A DNA stretch of 58,283 nucleotides. It comes from an uncultured Lachnospiraceae bacterium (GTDB lineage: Bacteria; Bacillota; Clostridia; Lachnospirales; Lachnospiraceae). The stretch covers positions 1 through 58,283 of the forward strand of contig CANRPU010000016.1 in the NCBI GenBank assembly GCA_947632555.1. Reading direction: 5' to 3'. Below the pieces are notes generated by a model, which had not been told where the DNA came from, ran no database searches, and was given only the letters and a program-made list of their open reading frames with translations. A program made the position numbers and the translations under genes. Of the stretch, positions 33,885 to 43,205 are shown piece by piece. Every line of letters starts with the position of its first letter. The stretch's first letter is position 1.

Positions 33885-35066
33885 CTAGCGGGTGAACATC
33901 ACTCTTTCGCTGTTAAACAGCTTAGTCAGCACACCGGCCAAAAGCCCCGTGCAGACCAGATTGACGAGCATGGTCACGACCACCTGCAGGGGTTCGTAAG
34001 TAAAGGAAAATATCCCGTGCATACACTGTACGCTGTTGTATACGGGGATCAGGAAAACGCCCAGACTTTTTTCCCCGTCACCGGCAAGCATGGGCGCCAG
34101 CCCCACAAGCATGACTAAGATCATCAGCGGCGAAATGGCCGTTCCGGCTTCCTTGATGCTTTTGGCGAACGCCGAAACCACCGCTATGACCGCCACTAGG
34201 ACCAGTACGGTACTCAGGATGATGACCAGCAGGAGCGCGTAATCCACGAAGCCGTATACATTGGCGTTCATGCCGGTTTCTTCCCCGCCCAGCAGAGCGG
34301 GAAGAGAAAGCAGGGTGCCCGCGAAACTGGAAATGCCGGACAGCAGCGCGATACAGCTTAAGCTGATGATCTTTCCCAGGGCCAGCGAGCTCCGCTTCAT
34401 GGGTGTCACCAGAAGGGTGGCAATGGTCCCCCTCTCTTTCTCACCCGCGATGGATTCGGGCGCCACAGCCACGCACCCGCTGTACATAAAGGTAATGAGC
34501 AGCATGGGAAGCAGCATGGCGAAAAGCTGTCCTGTCACATCCCGTTCCGTTGCCATATTATACTCGGTTTCTCCCGCGTTGATATCGAATTTGTTGATCA
34601 TGGAATCTTCATAGGCGTTCAGCAGCCCGGACAGCGCGCTCATGGCGTGGGCAGATTCCGGCTCCGTGGAGTTATAGTATATTTCCACATTGGGGGCCGC
34701 TCCTCCCTGCCTCACATCATAGGCCTCCGCTTCCGCCACGAAATTTTCGGGAAACACGATGAGCACATCCGCTTCCTTGTCCCGGATCATGGATTTGATC
34801 TCTTCTATGTCCTCTTCATCCGCCCGCGTCCAGTCGGCGGATATCTCCTCCAGCACAGGAACGAGCTCCTCGGGCAGATTCCGCTCGTAAACTTTCAGGG
34901 CATAAGAATCGTCCGCGGTAAATACCTGCATCATGCCCTGTCCCATCAGGGTATATATCAGGTAGATCAGCAGGCCCGGCATCAGCATGGTGGTAAACAC
35001 CATTCTTTTTTCACCGAAGAACCGGGCGAACTCTTTTCTGATAATGGTCAGCATATCCTTTTTCAT
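33885..35066 (-). CDS. ABC transporter permease (NatB-like)
   Basis: A 393-residue ABC-2 type exporter permease. One helix near the N-terminus (about 22-45), a large extracytoplasmic domain (50-170), then about five helices with the conserved cytoplasmic loop SIAGEKERGTIATLLVTPMKRSSLALGKI. This is the NatB/DUF-type layout for sodium or drug export. Start and ATPase stop overlap as ATGA, so the pair is one transport unit. Substrate not known. Confidence 0.88.
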   Translation of the reverse strand: MKKDMLTIIRKEFARFFGEKRMVFTTMLMPGLLIYLIYTLMGQGMMQVFTADDSYALKVYERNLPEELVPVLEEISADWTRADEEDIEEIKSMIRDKEADVLIVFPENFVAEAEAYDVRQGGAAPNVEIYYNSTEPESAHAMSALSGLLNAYEDSMINKFDINAGETEYNMATERDVTGQLFAMLLPMLLITFMYSGCVAVAPESIAGEKERGTIATLLVTPMKRSSLALGKIISLSCIALLSGISSFAGTLLSLPALLGGEETGMNANVYGFVDYALLLVIILSTVLVLVAVIAVVSAFAKSIKEAGTAISPLMILVMLVGLAPMLAGDGEKSLGVFLIPVYNSVQCMHGIFSFTYEPLQVVVTMLVNLVCTGLLAGVLTKLFNSERVMFTR

Positions 35067-35839
35067 ACCGGCATCCCCGCTTTCTCCTCATACAGCTCAA
35101 AAAATCTGTCCTCCAGGCTTTTCCCGCGCCGGACCGCTTCCAGCGTATCGCAGAGAGCCATTTTCCCGTCTATGATAATGCCTACCCGGTCGCAGATCTT
35201 TTCTACCAGGCTGAAAATATGGGTGGACACAATGACGGTCTTCTCCTGCCTCTTTAAATCCAGCAGAAAATCCGTCACCACTTTGGCCGTCAGCACGTCC
35301 AGTCCGTTGGTGGGTTCGTCAAAGATGATGATATCCGGGTTATGCACCAGGGAAATGGCCAGGGAAACCTTCTGTTTCATTCCGGTCGAAAGATTTCCTA
35401 CCTTCATCTCCGCGAAGGTATCGATGCCGAAGCGGGAAAACAGCTCTTCCTTGCGGCTTTTCCGCTCTGTTGCCCCTACGCCGTGCAGTTCCGAAAAGAA
35501 ATCAAACAGATAGTTGGGCGTAAAAAAATCTTCCAGTTTCAGCTCGCTGGTCAGGAATCCGATCTTGGCCCGCACTTTTTCCGGTTCCTTTAAGATACTC
35601 GCCCCGTCCACCAGCGCATCTCCTTCGTCCGGCCTGATCAGGGTGGCTAACATCCGCAACGTCGTGGTCTTGCCCGCGCCGTTAGGCCCCAGAAGGCCGA
35701 ACACTTCCCCTCTGTAGGCTGTAAAGGACAGATCGTCGACAGCCGTCTTGATCTTTGCTCCCGTCTTTTCTATCTTCCGCTGTCTGGCCGAAAGCTTAAA
35801 ACTTTTTTTCAGCCCTTCCGCCCTTAATATCTCTTCCAT
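35063..35839 (-). CDS. ABC transporter ATP-binding protein (NatA-like)
   Basis: A 258-residue ATPase with Walker A GPNGAGKTTTLRM, signature LSTGMKQKVSLAISLVHNPDIIIFDEPTNGLD (S-T-G-M variant of the usual LSGG) and H-loop VIVSTHIFSLVEK. NatA/CcmA-type exporters share this layout. The ATG at 35839 is preferred over an in-frame TTG one codon earlier; AAAGGGATGG lies upstream. Coupled by ATGA to the permease gene. Confidence 0.92.
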   Translation of the reverse strand: MEEILRAEGLKKSFKLSARQRKIEKTGAKIKTAVDDLSFTAYRGEVFGLLGPNGAGKTTTLRMLATLIRPDEGDALVDGASILKEPEKVRAKIGFLTSELKLEDFFTPNYLFDFFSELHGVGATERKSRKEELFSRFGIDTFAEMKVGNLSTGMKQKVSLAISLVHNPDIIIFDEPTNGLDVLTAKVVTDFLLDLKRQEKTVIVSTHIFSLVEKICDRVGIIIDGKMALCDTLEAVRRGKSLEDRFFELYEEKAGMPV

Positions 35840-35889
35840 CAATCCATCCCTTTCTTTCCGCCGTCAAAGATTTTCCCCGTGCGGTCCGC

Positions 35890-38800
35890 TTACGAAAAAC
35901 GGAACCATTTAAAATCAAAGTCGCAGCCGGGCAGGAACAAAAATCCCACTTTGCTGACGCCTTCCACCGGCTCCAGCGAAAATACCTCTTCCGTATATTC
36001 TTCACTGTGGGGGAACTCTACCAGCTGGCTGACGCTTTCCCCATCCTCCCGCGTAAAACGGATGCGGATATCGTTTTTCGCCAGAGGCGTGCGTCCGCAG
36101 ATCGTTATCCGGGAGAATCCCTTTTCCCCGAAATCCATCTCCTCGTATTCCAGAAAAACATTGTTGCCGATGTTTTCCACCGCATCTTCTGTTTTTACAA
36201 AGGTATCACCGTATATCTTACCGCATTCCGCGGCCTCCAGCCTGGCAAAGGCTTTCCGCGGCCTGGTAAAGGAAAATCCTTTGATAAAGTACCTCTGGTC
36301 CCGGATCACGAAGCAGAGCGTGGTGACCCCTTTGATGCGCCGCTTTAACTTATAGGTTTCAGGCTGATACACATCCCAGACGCTTGGTTTCTGATATACC
36401 ACATCCGCCAGCATCTCGCTGCCTTCCTCCCCCGGTATGCCTTCCCATATCTGCAGATAATGAGGCGCCCCGGTCTGCGCGAAGATAGGCAGCGTGATCT
36501 CGTCGGAGCCGTATTCCCCGAAATCAATGCCCCGGTACCCGATCTCGCTGACGCCTTCCTGCGCGCTGGCCACGCTGTTCTGACTGAATCCGCCCACATC
36601 CCCCTTGGAATAGTTATAGAGGGAACCTGCCACAAACTCGTAGGGATTGATATAAGCCTCCCCCAGACCGCTGGCGGAAAATTCCAGAGAAGCGAACAGT
36701 CTGACCTGATCCGTACCGCTGCGGGAAGAAGCGCGCAGCCGGAAACTGCCGTCCCCTTTGGCCTTCACGCGGCAGATCCCGGGAGAAACCTCCTCCACTT
36801 CCGCCAGATTGGATCGGATACCCAGATCATTGACCGCGCTGAACAGGATCTCCCTGTCCGTCGCTTCCGCCGGGTACACCACAGCCCTTACCGTAACTTC
36901 ACGCAGATCTTCCGATAAATGCTGTCCGCCTTCGCTGACCAGTTCTATTTTTCTGACGGGAATATCTCCTTCCTTCCCTGTCACAAGCGGCCGCGGCCTG
37001 TTTTCTTCTCTGGCGCTGACGCCTTCCCGAACAGCGGACCTTTCAGCCCGCAGACGCAGCTTTGCCGCCTCTGTCCGAGAGTTCCCGTTCGCGGGCCGCA
37101 CCGTCACGGTAACATCGCCCGCTTCCGTCTTCGCGCCGATCACCGCCAGCAGCTTTCCGTTAAAAAGCTTCCGGCAGGTGCCTTTATACTGGTCATAGTC
37201 GGTGCTGTCACCGTTGTCCAGACCTAAGAGCCGGCCCGCGCCCCGCACCTCCACTTCCACATAGTCCATGGCGTTTTCCACAGGTCTGCCCTGCGCGTCC
37301 ACGGTACCGATCTCCACGAAGACCATATCTTCCCCGTCCGCGCGCAGTACCTCTTTATCCGCGCGCAGTACCAGTTTCGCCGAATCTCCAAAGGACTCCC
37401 TGACTTCCCGCGCCACCACGCGTCCTGTTTCGTCATAGGCCACGGCCCGGATGGAACCGGGCTCGTAGGGCACCTGAAAAGCGGGAAACAGCGTTTCCCC
37501 ATGGGCGTGGTCGATCTTCACCCGCCCCAGGGACCTCTCATTTACAAAAACCTCTACCTCCGGGGCGTTGCTGCATACCCGAATGTCGATCAGCTGGCCC
37601 GGCGAAAAGTCCCAGTACGGGAAAATATGGACCATGGGCGCTTTTTTATGATCCGTCCACTCCGCCTGATACATATAGAAAGCATCCTTGGGGAAACCGG
37701 CGGTATCAATCTGTCCGAAATAGGAATTTTTGGTTTTGTAGGGAGTGGGCTCCCCGATATAATCATGTCCCGTCCACAAAAACTGACCGGCGGCGTAGTC
37801 CCTGTCCCTGTCCACGCAGATACAGTATTCCGTGCTCTTGGCCGCCCAGCTGGGCCTGTTGTTGCCAAGAGAAGAACACTGTCCGTCTTCTTCCGTCAGC
37901 GCCGCCCCCGCCAGCGGGAAATGATATACGCCCCTGCTCTGCACAATGGACGAAGTTTCGCTGCCGTAAATGATCCAGTCAGGATACCTGGCGTGATGAT
38001 CGTCATAGTGGATCTCCGCGTAATTGTAGCCCGCCAGTTTGATCACATCCGCGCATTTCTGCGCGCCCTCCCAGGGCATGTAATTGGAGCCGATCGTCAC
38101 CATGGCATTCCGGGCGGGATCGTGCCTCTCCACATATTCCTTCAGCATCTTGGTAAGTTCCAGCCCTCTGGGTTCATTGGTGTCCGGGATCTCATTGCCG
38201 ATGCTCCACATGATGACGGAAGGATGGTTCCTGTCCCTGCGCACCCAGCTCGCCACATCCCGCTCGGCCCATTCCGGGAAAAATCGGGCGTAATCATACT
38301 CCGTCATGGGTTTTTCCCACATGTCAAAGGCTTCCGAATCCACATAGAATCCCATTTCATCCGCCAGCTCCATCAATTCCTCCGCCGGCATATTGTGGGA
38401 GGTCCTTATGGCATTGACGCCCATCTTCCTCAACGTTTCCAGCTTTCTGCGCATAGCCGGTTTATGGAAAGCCGCGCCCAGGCAGCCCAGGTCATGATGC
38501 TCGCAGACGCCGCGCAGCTTTACCTGTCTGCCGTTCGCCAGAAATCCCCTGTCGGGGTCAAAAACGAAATCTCTGAACCCGAAGCGCGCTTCCTCCTGAT
38601 CCCCGTTCTCCAGTTTCACCGTCATGGTATAAAGATCCGGGTGCTCCGCATCCCAGAGCAGAGGCGTTTCCACCTCAAACTCCGCTTTCAGCAGCCCGTC
38701 TTCCGCTTTTTTCATGGCACCCTGCTTTATGACAGCGCCGTCATGTTCTACCGTGACAAGAGCGCCGTCCACGGCTTCCACACTGCCGGCCAGTTCCGCC

Positions 38801-39309
38801 TGCGCCTTCAGGAGATAATTTCCGCCGGGCAGCTTTTGGGTTACAATGTAGATCCCGTCGGAAGCCAGGTAGGTTTCCGGCACACACTTCAGCCACACAT
38901 TGCGGAAAATACCTGCCCCTGAATACCAGCGGGAATTCGGCTCATGGTGGTTTACCCGTACTTCGACCAAATTTTCTCCCTCTTTTAACAGATCCGTAAT
39001 ATCAAATTCAAAGGCGGAGTAACCGTATTTCCACTCGCCGGCCTGCTGCCCGTTGATATACACCGCAGAGTCCATGTACACCCCGTCAAAACGCAGCAGC
39101 ACATGCCCCGCTCCGGCCGGCGCCGTAAAACGCCTGCGGTACCATCCGGTAGAGGTTTCATAGAGATTTTCCGTATCGTAGATCAGCCAGTCATGGGGAA
39201 GGTCCACCGGCGCAAACGCCTCCTCCCACGCGCCCAGATCCTCCCGTTCCGTTCCGTACGGGGTCTTCGCGAATTCCCAGTTGTCGTTAAAGAGCCGTTT
39301 TCTTTTCAT
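35890..39309 (-). CDS. glycoside hydrolase family 2 (beta-galactosidase-like), multidomain
   Basis: A 1139-residue GH2 enzyme. Order: N-terminal sugar-binding jelly roll (about 1-170), Ig-like domain (175-260), TIM barrel (265-590) with acid/base Glu near 373 (WSIGNE) and nucleophile Glu near 451 (YGSETSS), DUF4982 (about 595-660), a further Ig/invasin-like domain (665-755), and two C-terminal segments (about 860-1139) resembling CBM6-like binding modules. No signal peptide, so it is intracellular. Substrate could be beta-galactosides, possibly plant-derived. It overlaps the PAP2 gene by 23 bases. GAAAGAATACC precedes the ATG. Confidence 0.9.
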   Translation of the reverse strand: MKRKRLFNDNWEFAKTPYGTEREDLGAWEEAFAPVDLPHDWLIYDTENLYETSTGWYRRRFTAPAGAGHVLLRFDGVYMDSAVYINGQQAGEWKYGYSAFEFDITDLLKEGENLVEVRVNHHEPNSRWYSGAGIFRNVWLKCVPETYLASDGIYIVTQKLPGGNYLLKAQAELAGSVEAVDGALVTVEHDGAVIKQGAMKKAEDGLLKAEFEVETPLLWDAEHPDLYTMTVKLENGDQEEARFGFRDFVFDPDRGFLANGRQVKLRGVCEHHDLGCLGAAFHKPAMRRKLETLRKMGVNAIRTSHNMPAEELMELADEMGFYVDSEAFDMWEKPMTEYDYARFFPEWAERDVASWVRRDRNHPSVIMWSIGNEIPDTNEPRGLELTKMLKEYVERHDPARNAMVTIGSNYMPWEGAQKCADVIKLAGYNYAEIHYDDHHARYPDWIIYGSETSSIVQSRGVYHFPLAGAALTEEDGQCSSLGNNRPSWAAKSTEYCICVDRDRDYAAGQFLWTGHDYIGEPTPYKTKNSYFGQIDTAGFPKDAFYMYQAEWTDHKKAPMVHIFPYWDFSPGQLIDIRVCSNAPEVEVFVNERSLGRVKIDHAHGETLFPAFQVPYEPGSIRAVAYDETGRVVAREVRESFGDSAKLVLRADKEVLRADGEDMVFVEIGTVDAQGRPVENAMDYVEVEVRGAGRLLGLDNGDSTDYDQYKGTCRKLFNGKLLAVIGAKTEAGDVTVTVRPANGNSRTEAAKLRLRAERSAVREGVSAREENRPRPLVTGKEGDIPVRKIELVSEGGQHLSEDLREVTVRAVVYPAEATDREILFSAVNDLGIRSNLAEVEEVSPGICRVKAKGDGSFRLRASSRSGTDQVRLFASLEFSASGLGEAYINPYEFVAGSLYNYSKGDVGGFSQNSVASAQEGVSEIGYRGIDFGEYGSDEITLPIFAQTGAPHYLQIWEGIPGEEGSEMLADVVYQKPSVWDVYQPETYKLKRRIKGVTTLCFVIRDQRYFIKGFSFTRPRKAFARLEAAECGKIYGDTFVKTEDAVENIGNNVFLEYEEMDFGEKGFSRITICGRTPLAKNDIRIRFTREDGESVSQLVEFPHSEEYTEEVFSLEPVEGVSKVGFLFLPGCDFDFKWFRFS

Positions 39310-39817
39310 GGTATTCTTTCCCTTTCCTGACTATAAAATAGACGATAACCGCGTCCGCCACGCCCAAAAGCAGGCCGCCCAGAATATCCGTAGGATAGTG
39401 CACAAACAGATACATTCGGGAAAAAGCGATGGCCCCCGCCAGCAGCAGTGCGGCAATGCCGGTCCGTTTAAAATAAAGGAACAGCACCGAAGCCGCGGTA
39501 AAGCCGTTCAGGGTATGCCCGGACGGGAAGGAATATTCTCCCGGCCTGGGCACCAGAAGGATCACGGAAGTATCCACCGTAAACGGTCTGGGCCTCGCTA
39601 TCAGATTCTTGAGCAGAACATTTCCCAGAAGAAAAGACAGTGCCATGGCTCCCATCATGGTAAAGCCGCAGCACCTGGTTCTTTTGGGAATGGCGAGCAC
39701 AATGCTGAGCAGGATCCAAAAAAGGCCGTGATTCCCCAATGCCGAAAGAAAGATCATCAGCGGATCCAGCCATTCTCTGCGCAGTCCCTGTATGGCGTGC
39801 AGGATCTCCAGTTCCAT
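39287..39817 (-). CDS. PAP2 family phosphatase
   Basis: A 176-residue membrane phosphatase with the three PAP2 signatures: K-x6-RP (KNLIARPRPF), PSGHT and SRMYLFVHYPTDILGG. About five helices. Members dephosphorylate undecaprenyl pyrophosphate or lipid phosphates at the membrane. The end overlaps the GH2 gene by 23 bases; GGAGG lies ahead of the ATG. It follows rpe by four bases. Confidence 0.92.
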   Translation of the reverse strand: MELEILHAIQGLRREWLDPLMIFLSALGNHGLFWILLSIVLAIPKRTRCCGFTMMGAMALSFLLGNVLLKNLIARPRPFTVDTSVILLVPRPGEYSFPSGHTLNGFTAASVLFLYFKRTGIAALLLAGAIAFSRMYLFVHYPTDILGGLLLGVADAVIVYFIVRKGKEYHEKKTAL

Positions 39818-39820
39818 ACG

Positions 39821-40483
39821 CTACACCTCCTGCCGGGACAGTTTTCCCAAAAAGTATTTTATATTTTTCTCAATATCGCCCTGAAATACCGCGGAACCCA
39901 CCACAGCCACATTGGCGCCCGCATCCAGAACGGTGTCTATATTTTCCCTGCAGATCCCGCCATCTACCTGGACATCCGGCCTCCGGCCGCTCTCCTCCGC
40001 CATTTTCCTCGCGGCCCGTATCTTTCCGGTGCAGTCCTCCAGGTAGCTCTGTCCGCCGAAGCCCGGCTCCACCGTCATGACCAGCAGCATATCCGCGCTC
40101 CCCAGGTACGGGACGAAGGCTTCCACGGGAGTTTTCGGTTTCACGGCGATCCCCGCGCGCAGACCTCTCTCATGGATCTGCTCTATCACCGCCGCGGGCC
40201 TGTCCGTGGATTCCAGATGAAATGTGATGATATCCGCTCCGCAGTCCGCGAACGCTCCGATATAGCGCTCCGGCCTTTCGATCATCAGGTGAACGTCAAA
40301 TGTCTTCTCCGTAATCTTCCTGACGGAACGCATCACAGGCATACCGTAGGAAATGGAAGGCACAAACAGCCCGTCCATCACGTCAATATGTATGTATTGC
40401 GCACCCGCCCGGTCCGCGATCCGTATCTGCTCACCTAGTCTTGTAAAATCCGCCGATAAGATGGAAGTGGATAGTATATTCAT
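39821..40483 (-). CDS. rpe: ribulose-phosphate 3-epimerase
   Basis: A 220-residue pentose-phosphate pathway enzyme. Seen: ILSADF, HIDVMDG (metal His/Asp), DVHLMIE, VEPGFGGQ and VQVDGGI, all family motifs. The start at 40483 is supported by the ribosome site AAAGGAG. That site lies in the loop of a 9-bp inverted repeat (CGCGCCTTT/AAAGGCGCG), which may affect initiation. It is four bases upstream of the PAP2 gene and downstream of the amidase gene. Confidence 0.96.
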   Translation of the reverse strand: MNILSTSILSADFTRLGEQIRIADRAGAQYIHIDVMDGLFVPSISYGMPVMRSVRKITEKTFDVHLMIERPERYIGAFADCGADIITFHLESTDRPAAVIEQIHERGLRAGIAVKPKTPVEAFVPYLGSADMLLVMTVEPGFGGQSYLEDCTGKIRAARKMAEESGRRPDVQVDGGICRENIDTVLDAGANVAVVGSAVFQGDIEKNIKYFLGKLSRQEV

Positions 40484-40487
40484 GATA

Positions 40488-40527
40488 CGCGCCTTTCTCC
40501 TTTAAGCATTGTATCAGAAAAGGCGCG
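40488..40527. repeat. inverted repeat holding the rpe ribosome site
   Basis: CGCGCCTTT (40488-40496) and AAAGGCGCG (40519-40527) are perfect 9-bp inverted copies. In rpe mRNA the AAAGGAG ribosome site lies in the 22-base loop, and the stem reaches to within a few bases of the ATG. It has no U-tract, so it is not a terminator. Confidence 0.6.
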
Positions 40528-41397
40528 CTACGTCCAGTGGATACCGTCCTCTTTCAGTTTTTCTTCCACTTTTTCCTTCAGTTCTTCCCACTCCTCCTCA
40601 TGTTCCACATAATAGACCGGACACAGCTTGCCCCCGCAGTCATAATGGCGCAGGATATCCTCCTTCTCCAGTCCGTACAGCCGCGTCAGATAGGCCAGCA
40701 GAGAGATCAGGGACTCTTCCGTTTCCGCGGAAAATCTCCCGTCCTCCGACCGATAGCAGCATTCTATGGAAACGGAATCATAATTTCTTCCCTTCACGGC
40801 ATAAGCGATCTCTTCCAGCGGGATGCACTGTATGATCTCTCCGTCATAGCCGATGATAAAATGCGCGCTGGCTGAGGTTTCATGGGTATCTTTCAGGGAT
40901 TCAAAATAACTTCTGTTCTGCGCCGCGCTGGTATCGCGGTTCGCGGTATAGTGCACAAAAATACTCGTCACCTCCGGCAGCGCCTCTCCCGGTCTGGAAT
41001 ACGGGTTTACAGTCAGATAATCCTCGGTCCATTCCGGCTTGATCTCTTCCGCCCCGGCCGCCGAGGCTTCCCTGATGCCTTTCACGTCGCTTTCCCCTCC
41101 CGTATCCTTCAGGAAAAGCCATACAAACCACAGAAGCAGCACGGCGCCTGCCAGCACCCAGCAGCCCCTTTTCAGCAGAGCGGACCGCCTTTTCTTTCTT
41201 TGCCGTTCCGCGCGCCGCCTCTGTCCCGCCGGGATCTGTTCCGGCCGCCCTGTCCTTCCCGTATTTTCCTGACCGCGCGTTCCCCGGGCCTGCCTGCGGC
41301 TAAATTCCTCCTCCAGATAGGGATTTCGCATTCGGGTCAGTTCTGTCCGCAGCTCTCGTTCCTCTTTCATCCTGATACCACTTTCCCGTTTTTTCAT
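40528..41397 (-). CDS. N-acetylmuramoyl-L-alanine amidase (amidase_2)
   Basis: A 289-residue murein hydrolase. A basic cytoplasmic N-terminus (1-80) precedes one membrane helix (about 78-95), then an amidase_2 domain with zinc ligands in FVHYTAN and RHYDC plus KLCPVYYV; GYDGEIIQCIPLEEIAYAV lies between. It should cleave the muramoyl-alanine bond outside the membrane. The start is ambiguous: ATG 41397 lies five bases from the T-tail of the trmL terminator with no ribosome site, while ATG 41370 has a weak purine-rich stretch. The two alternatives affect only the N-terminal nine residues. Confidence 0.87.
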   Translation of the reverse strand: MKKRESGIRMKEERELRTELTRMRNPYLEEEFSRRQARGTRGQENTGRTGRPEQIPAGQRRRAERQRKKRRSALLKRGCWVLAGAVLLLWFVWLFLKDTGGESDVKGIREASAAGAEEIKPEWTEDYLTVNPYSRPGEALPEVTSIFVHYTANRDTSAAQNRSYFESLKDTHETSASAHFIIGYDGEIIQCIPLEEIAYAVKGRNYDSVSIECCYRSEDGRFSAETEESLISLLAYLTRLYGLEKEDILRHYDCGGKLCPVYYVEHEEEWEELKEKVEEKLKEDGIHWT

Positions 41398-41401
41398 GAG
41401 T

Positions 41402-41450
41402 AAAAAAGTAAAAAGCCGGACGGAATCCGCTTTTCGGATCCTGTCCAGCT
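41402..41450 (-). terminator. terminator downstream of trmL
   Basis: A long stem (AGC-GGAC-GG-TCCG pairing, 41414-41450, loop 41430-41434) is followed on the minus strand by TTTT-AC-TTTTTT. Its T-tail ends five bases before the amidase start. Confidence 0.85.
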
Positions 41451-41508
41451 TTCAGTATATTCCTTTTCAGGAAAAATGGTCTTAAGAATTTCTTAGAATT
41501 TTATGAAA

Positions 41509-42006
41509 TCAGTCCTCTTTCCAGCGCAGTCTGTGCAGACTGCCTTCCAGCCGCATACCGGAAAAGTGATTCTGCCTGAGCGCTTCGTAGAGCACAATGG
41601 CCACGGAATTGGAAAGATTTAAGGAACGGATGGCCGGCAGCATGGGGATCCGGATACAGCGTTCTTCATTTTCCACCAGGATCTCCTCCGGAATGCCCGC
41701 GCTCTCTTTGCCGAACATGATAAAATCATCCGGGGAAAAAGAAACCTCCGTATAGGAACGGCGGGCCTTGGTGGTTGCCATCCAGACCGTGGCTTTGGGA
41801 TGCTTTTCCAGAAACTCCCGGTAATTGATATAGCGGGTCACGTCCAGCAGCGGCCAGTAATCCATTCCCGCCCGCTTTACCGATCTTTCATCCAGGTGAA
41901 AACCCAGCGGCTCTATAAGATGCAGGGAAGTTCCCGTAGCCACGCAGGTGCGTCCTATATTTCCCGTATTGGCCGGAATTTCCGGCTGATGAAGTATAAT
42001 GTGCAC
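41509..42006 (-). CDS. trmL: tRNA (cytidine(34)-2'-O)-methyltransferase
   Basis: A 165-residue SPOUT methyltransferase that 2'-O-methylates the wobble base of tRNA-Leu. Seen: EIPANTGNIGRTC, FGKESAGIPEEIL and the knot signature IPMLPAIRSLNLSNSVAIVLYEALRQ. The start is GTG with a weak GGACGG site. Length is typical. A strong terminator follows. Confidence 0.95.
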   Translation of the reverse strand: MHIILHQPEIPANTGNIGRTCVATGTSLHLIEPLGFHLDERSVKRAGMDYWPLLDVTRYINYREFLEKHPKATVWMATTKARRSYTEVSFSPDDFIMFGKESAGIPEEILVENEERCIRIPMLPAIRSLNLSNSVAIVLYEALRQNHFSGMRLEGSLHRLRWKED

Positions 42007-42026
42007 GTTCTATCCGTCCGTTTCCG

Positions 42027-43205
42027 TCAGTGTTTTTCTTCCCGCAGTCTGGTAATAAAGCGGGAAAGCCTTTCCATTGCCACCTTCAGTTTTTCCAGAG
42101 AGTAGGCGTAGGAAATACGCAGATATCCCTCGCCGCTGTCACCGAACGCGTTGCCGGGCACCGCCGCCACCTGCTCCTCTTCCAGGAAACGGGACGCGAA
42201 TTCCTCGCTGCTCATGCCAAATTCCTTGATGCAGGGAAATACGTAAAACGCCCCGTAGGGTTCAAAGCATTCCAGCCCCATCTCCTTGAAAGCATGCATC
42301 AGATACCGGCGCCTCTGGTTGTAGGCCGTCCGCATTTCCGCGATATCCTCATCTCCGTTTTTCAGAGCTTCCACTCCGGCGTATTGCGCGGTAGTGGGCG
42401 CGCACATAATGGCAAACTGATGTATCTTCGTCATCTGCTCAATCACAGGCTGCGGCCCGCAGGCATACCCCATTCTCCAGCCCGTCATGGCGTAAGCCTT
42501 GGAAAAACCGTTGATCAGAAGCGTGCGCTCCTGCATTCCGGGCAGCCCGGCAATGGAGGTATGCTTCCCCTTATAAGTCAGTTCCCCGTAGATCTCATCA
42601 GACATGACAAAAATGTCTTTTTCCCGTATGATCTCCGCGATCGCCGCCAGGTTCTCCCGTTCCATAATGGCACCGGTAGGATTGTTGGGGTAGGGCAGGA
42701 TCAGAAGCTTGGTCTTATCCGTAATCGCCGCGGAAAGTTCTTCTGGCGTGAGCCGGAATTCATTTTCCGCCTTTAGATCAATGATAACGGGTTTTGCCCC
42801 CGCCAGAATGGCACAGGGCTCATAGGAAACATAGCTGGGCTGGGGTATCAGCACTTCTTCTCCCTGTCCAGGATTGATCATGGCGCGCATCCCAATGTCA
42901 ATGGCCTCGGAGCCGCCTACGGTCACTACCACCTGCTTTGCCGGGTTATAGCGGACGCCCTGCGTCCTGTAAAGATAATGGCAGATCTCTTCACGCAAAG
43001 CCATCAGGCCCGCGTTGGAGGTATATTTGGTGTGTCCCTTTTCCAGGGAATAGATACCCTCGTCGCGTATATGCCAGGGGGTCGCGAAATCGGGTTCCCC
43101 TACTCCCAGGGAGATCGCGTCCTTTCTTTCGCTTACAATATCAAAAAATTTCCTTATGCCGGAAGGCTTCAGCCCTACGACCTGATCCGCAAGTAGATTT
43201 TTCAT
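42027..43205 (-). CDS. class I/II aminotransferase
   Basis: A 392-residue PLP enzyme of the aspartate/aromatic aminotransferase fold. The PLP lysine is in INGFSKAYAMTGWRMGY; PYPNNPTGAI and DEIYGELTY are the other signature segments. Substrate could be aromatic or methionine-derived amino acids; unclear. Coupled by an ATGA overlap to the Lrp regulator gene upstream, which suggests substrate-controlled expression. Confidence 0.9.
   Translation of the reverse strand: MKNLLADQVVGLKPSGIRKFFDIVSERKDAISLGVGEPDFATPWHIRDEGIYSLEKGHTKYTSNAGLMALREEICHYLYRTQGVRYNPAKQVVVTVGGSEAIDIGMRAMINPGQGEEVLIPQPSYVSYEPCAILAGAKPVIIDLKAENEFRLTPEELSAAITDKTKLLILPYPNNPTGAIMERENLAAIAEIIREKDIFVMSDEIYGELTYKGKHTSIAGLPGMQERTLLINGFSKAYAMTGWRMGYACGPQPVIEQMTKIHQFAIMCAPTTAQYAGVEALKNGDEDIAEMRTAYNQRRRYLMHAFKEMGLECFEPYGAFYVFPCIKEFGMSSEEFASRFLEEEQVAAVPGNAFGDSGEGYLRISYAYSLEKLKVAMERLSRFITRLREEKH

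Noticed and set aside
37501..38922. 473-codon open frame antisense to the GH2 gene
   Set aside because: Same reason; no domain or ribosome site.
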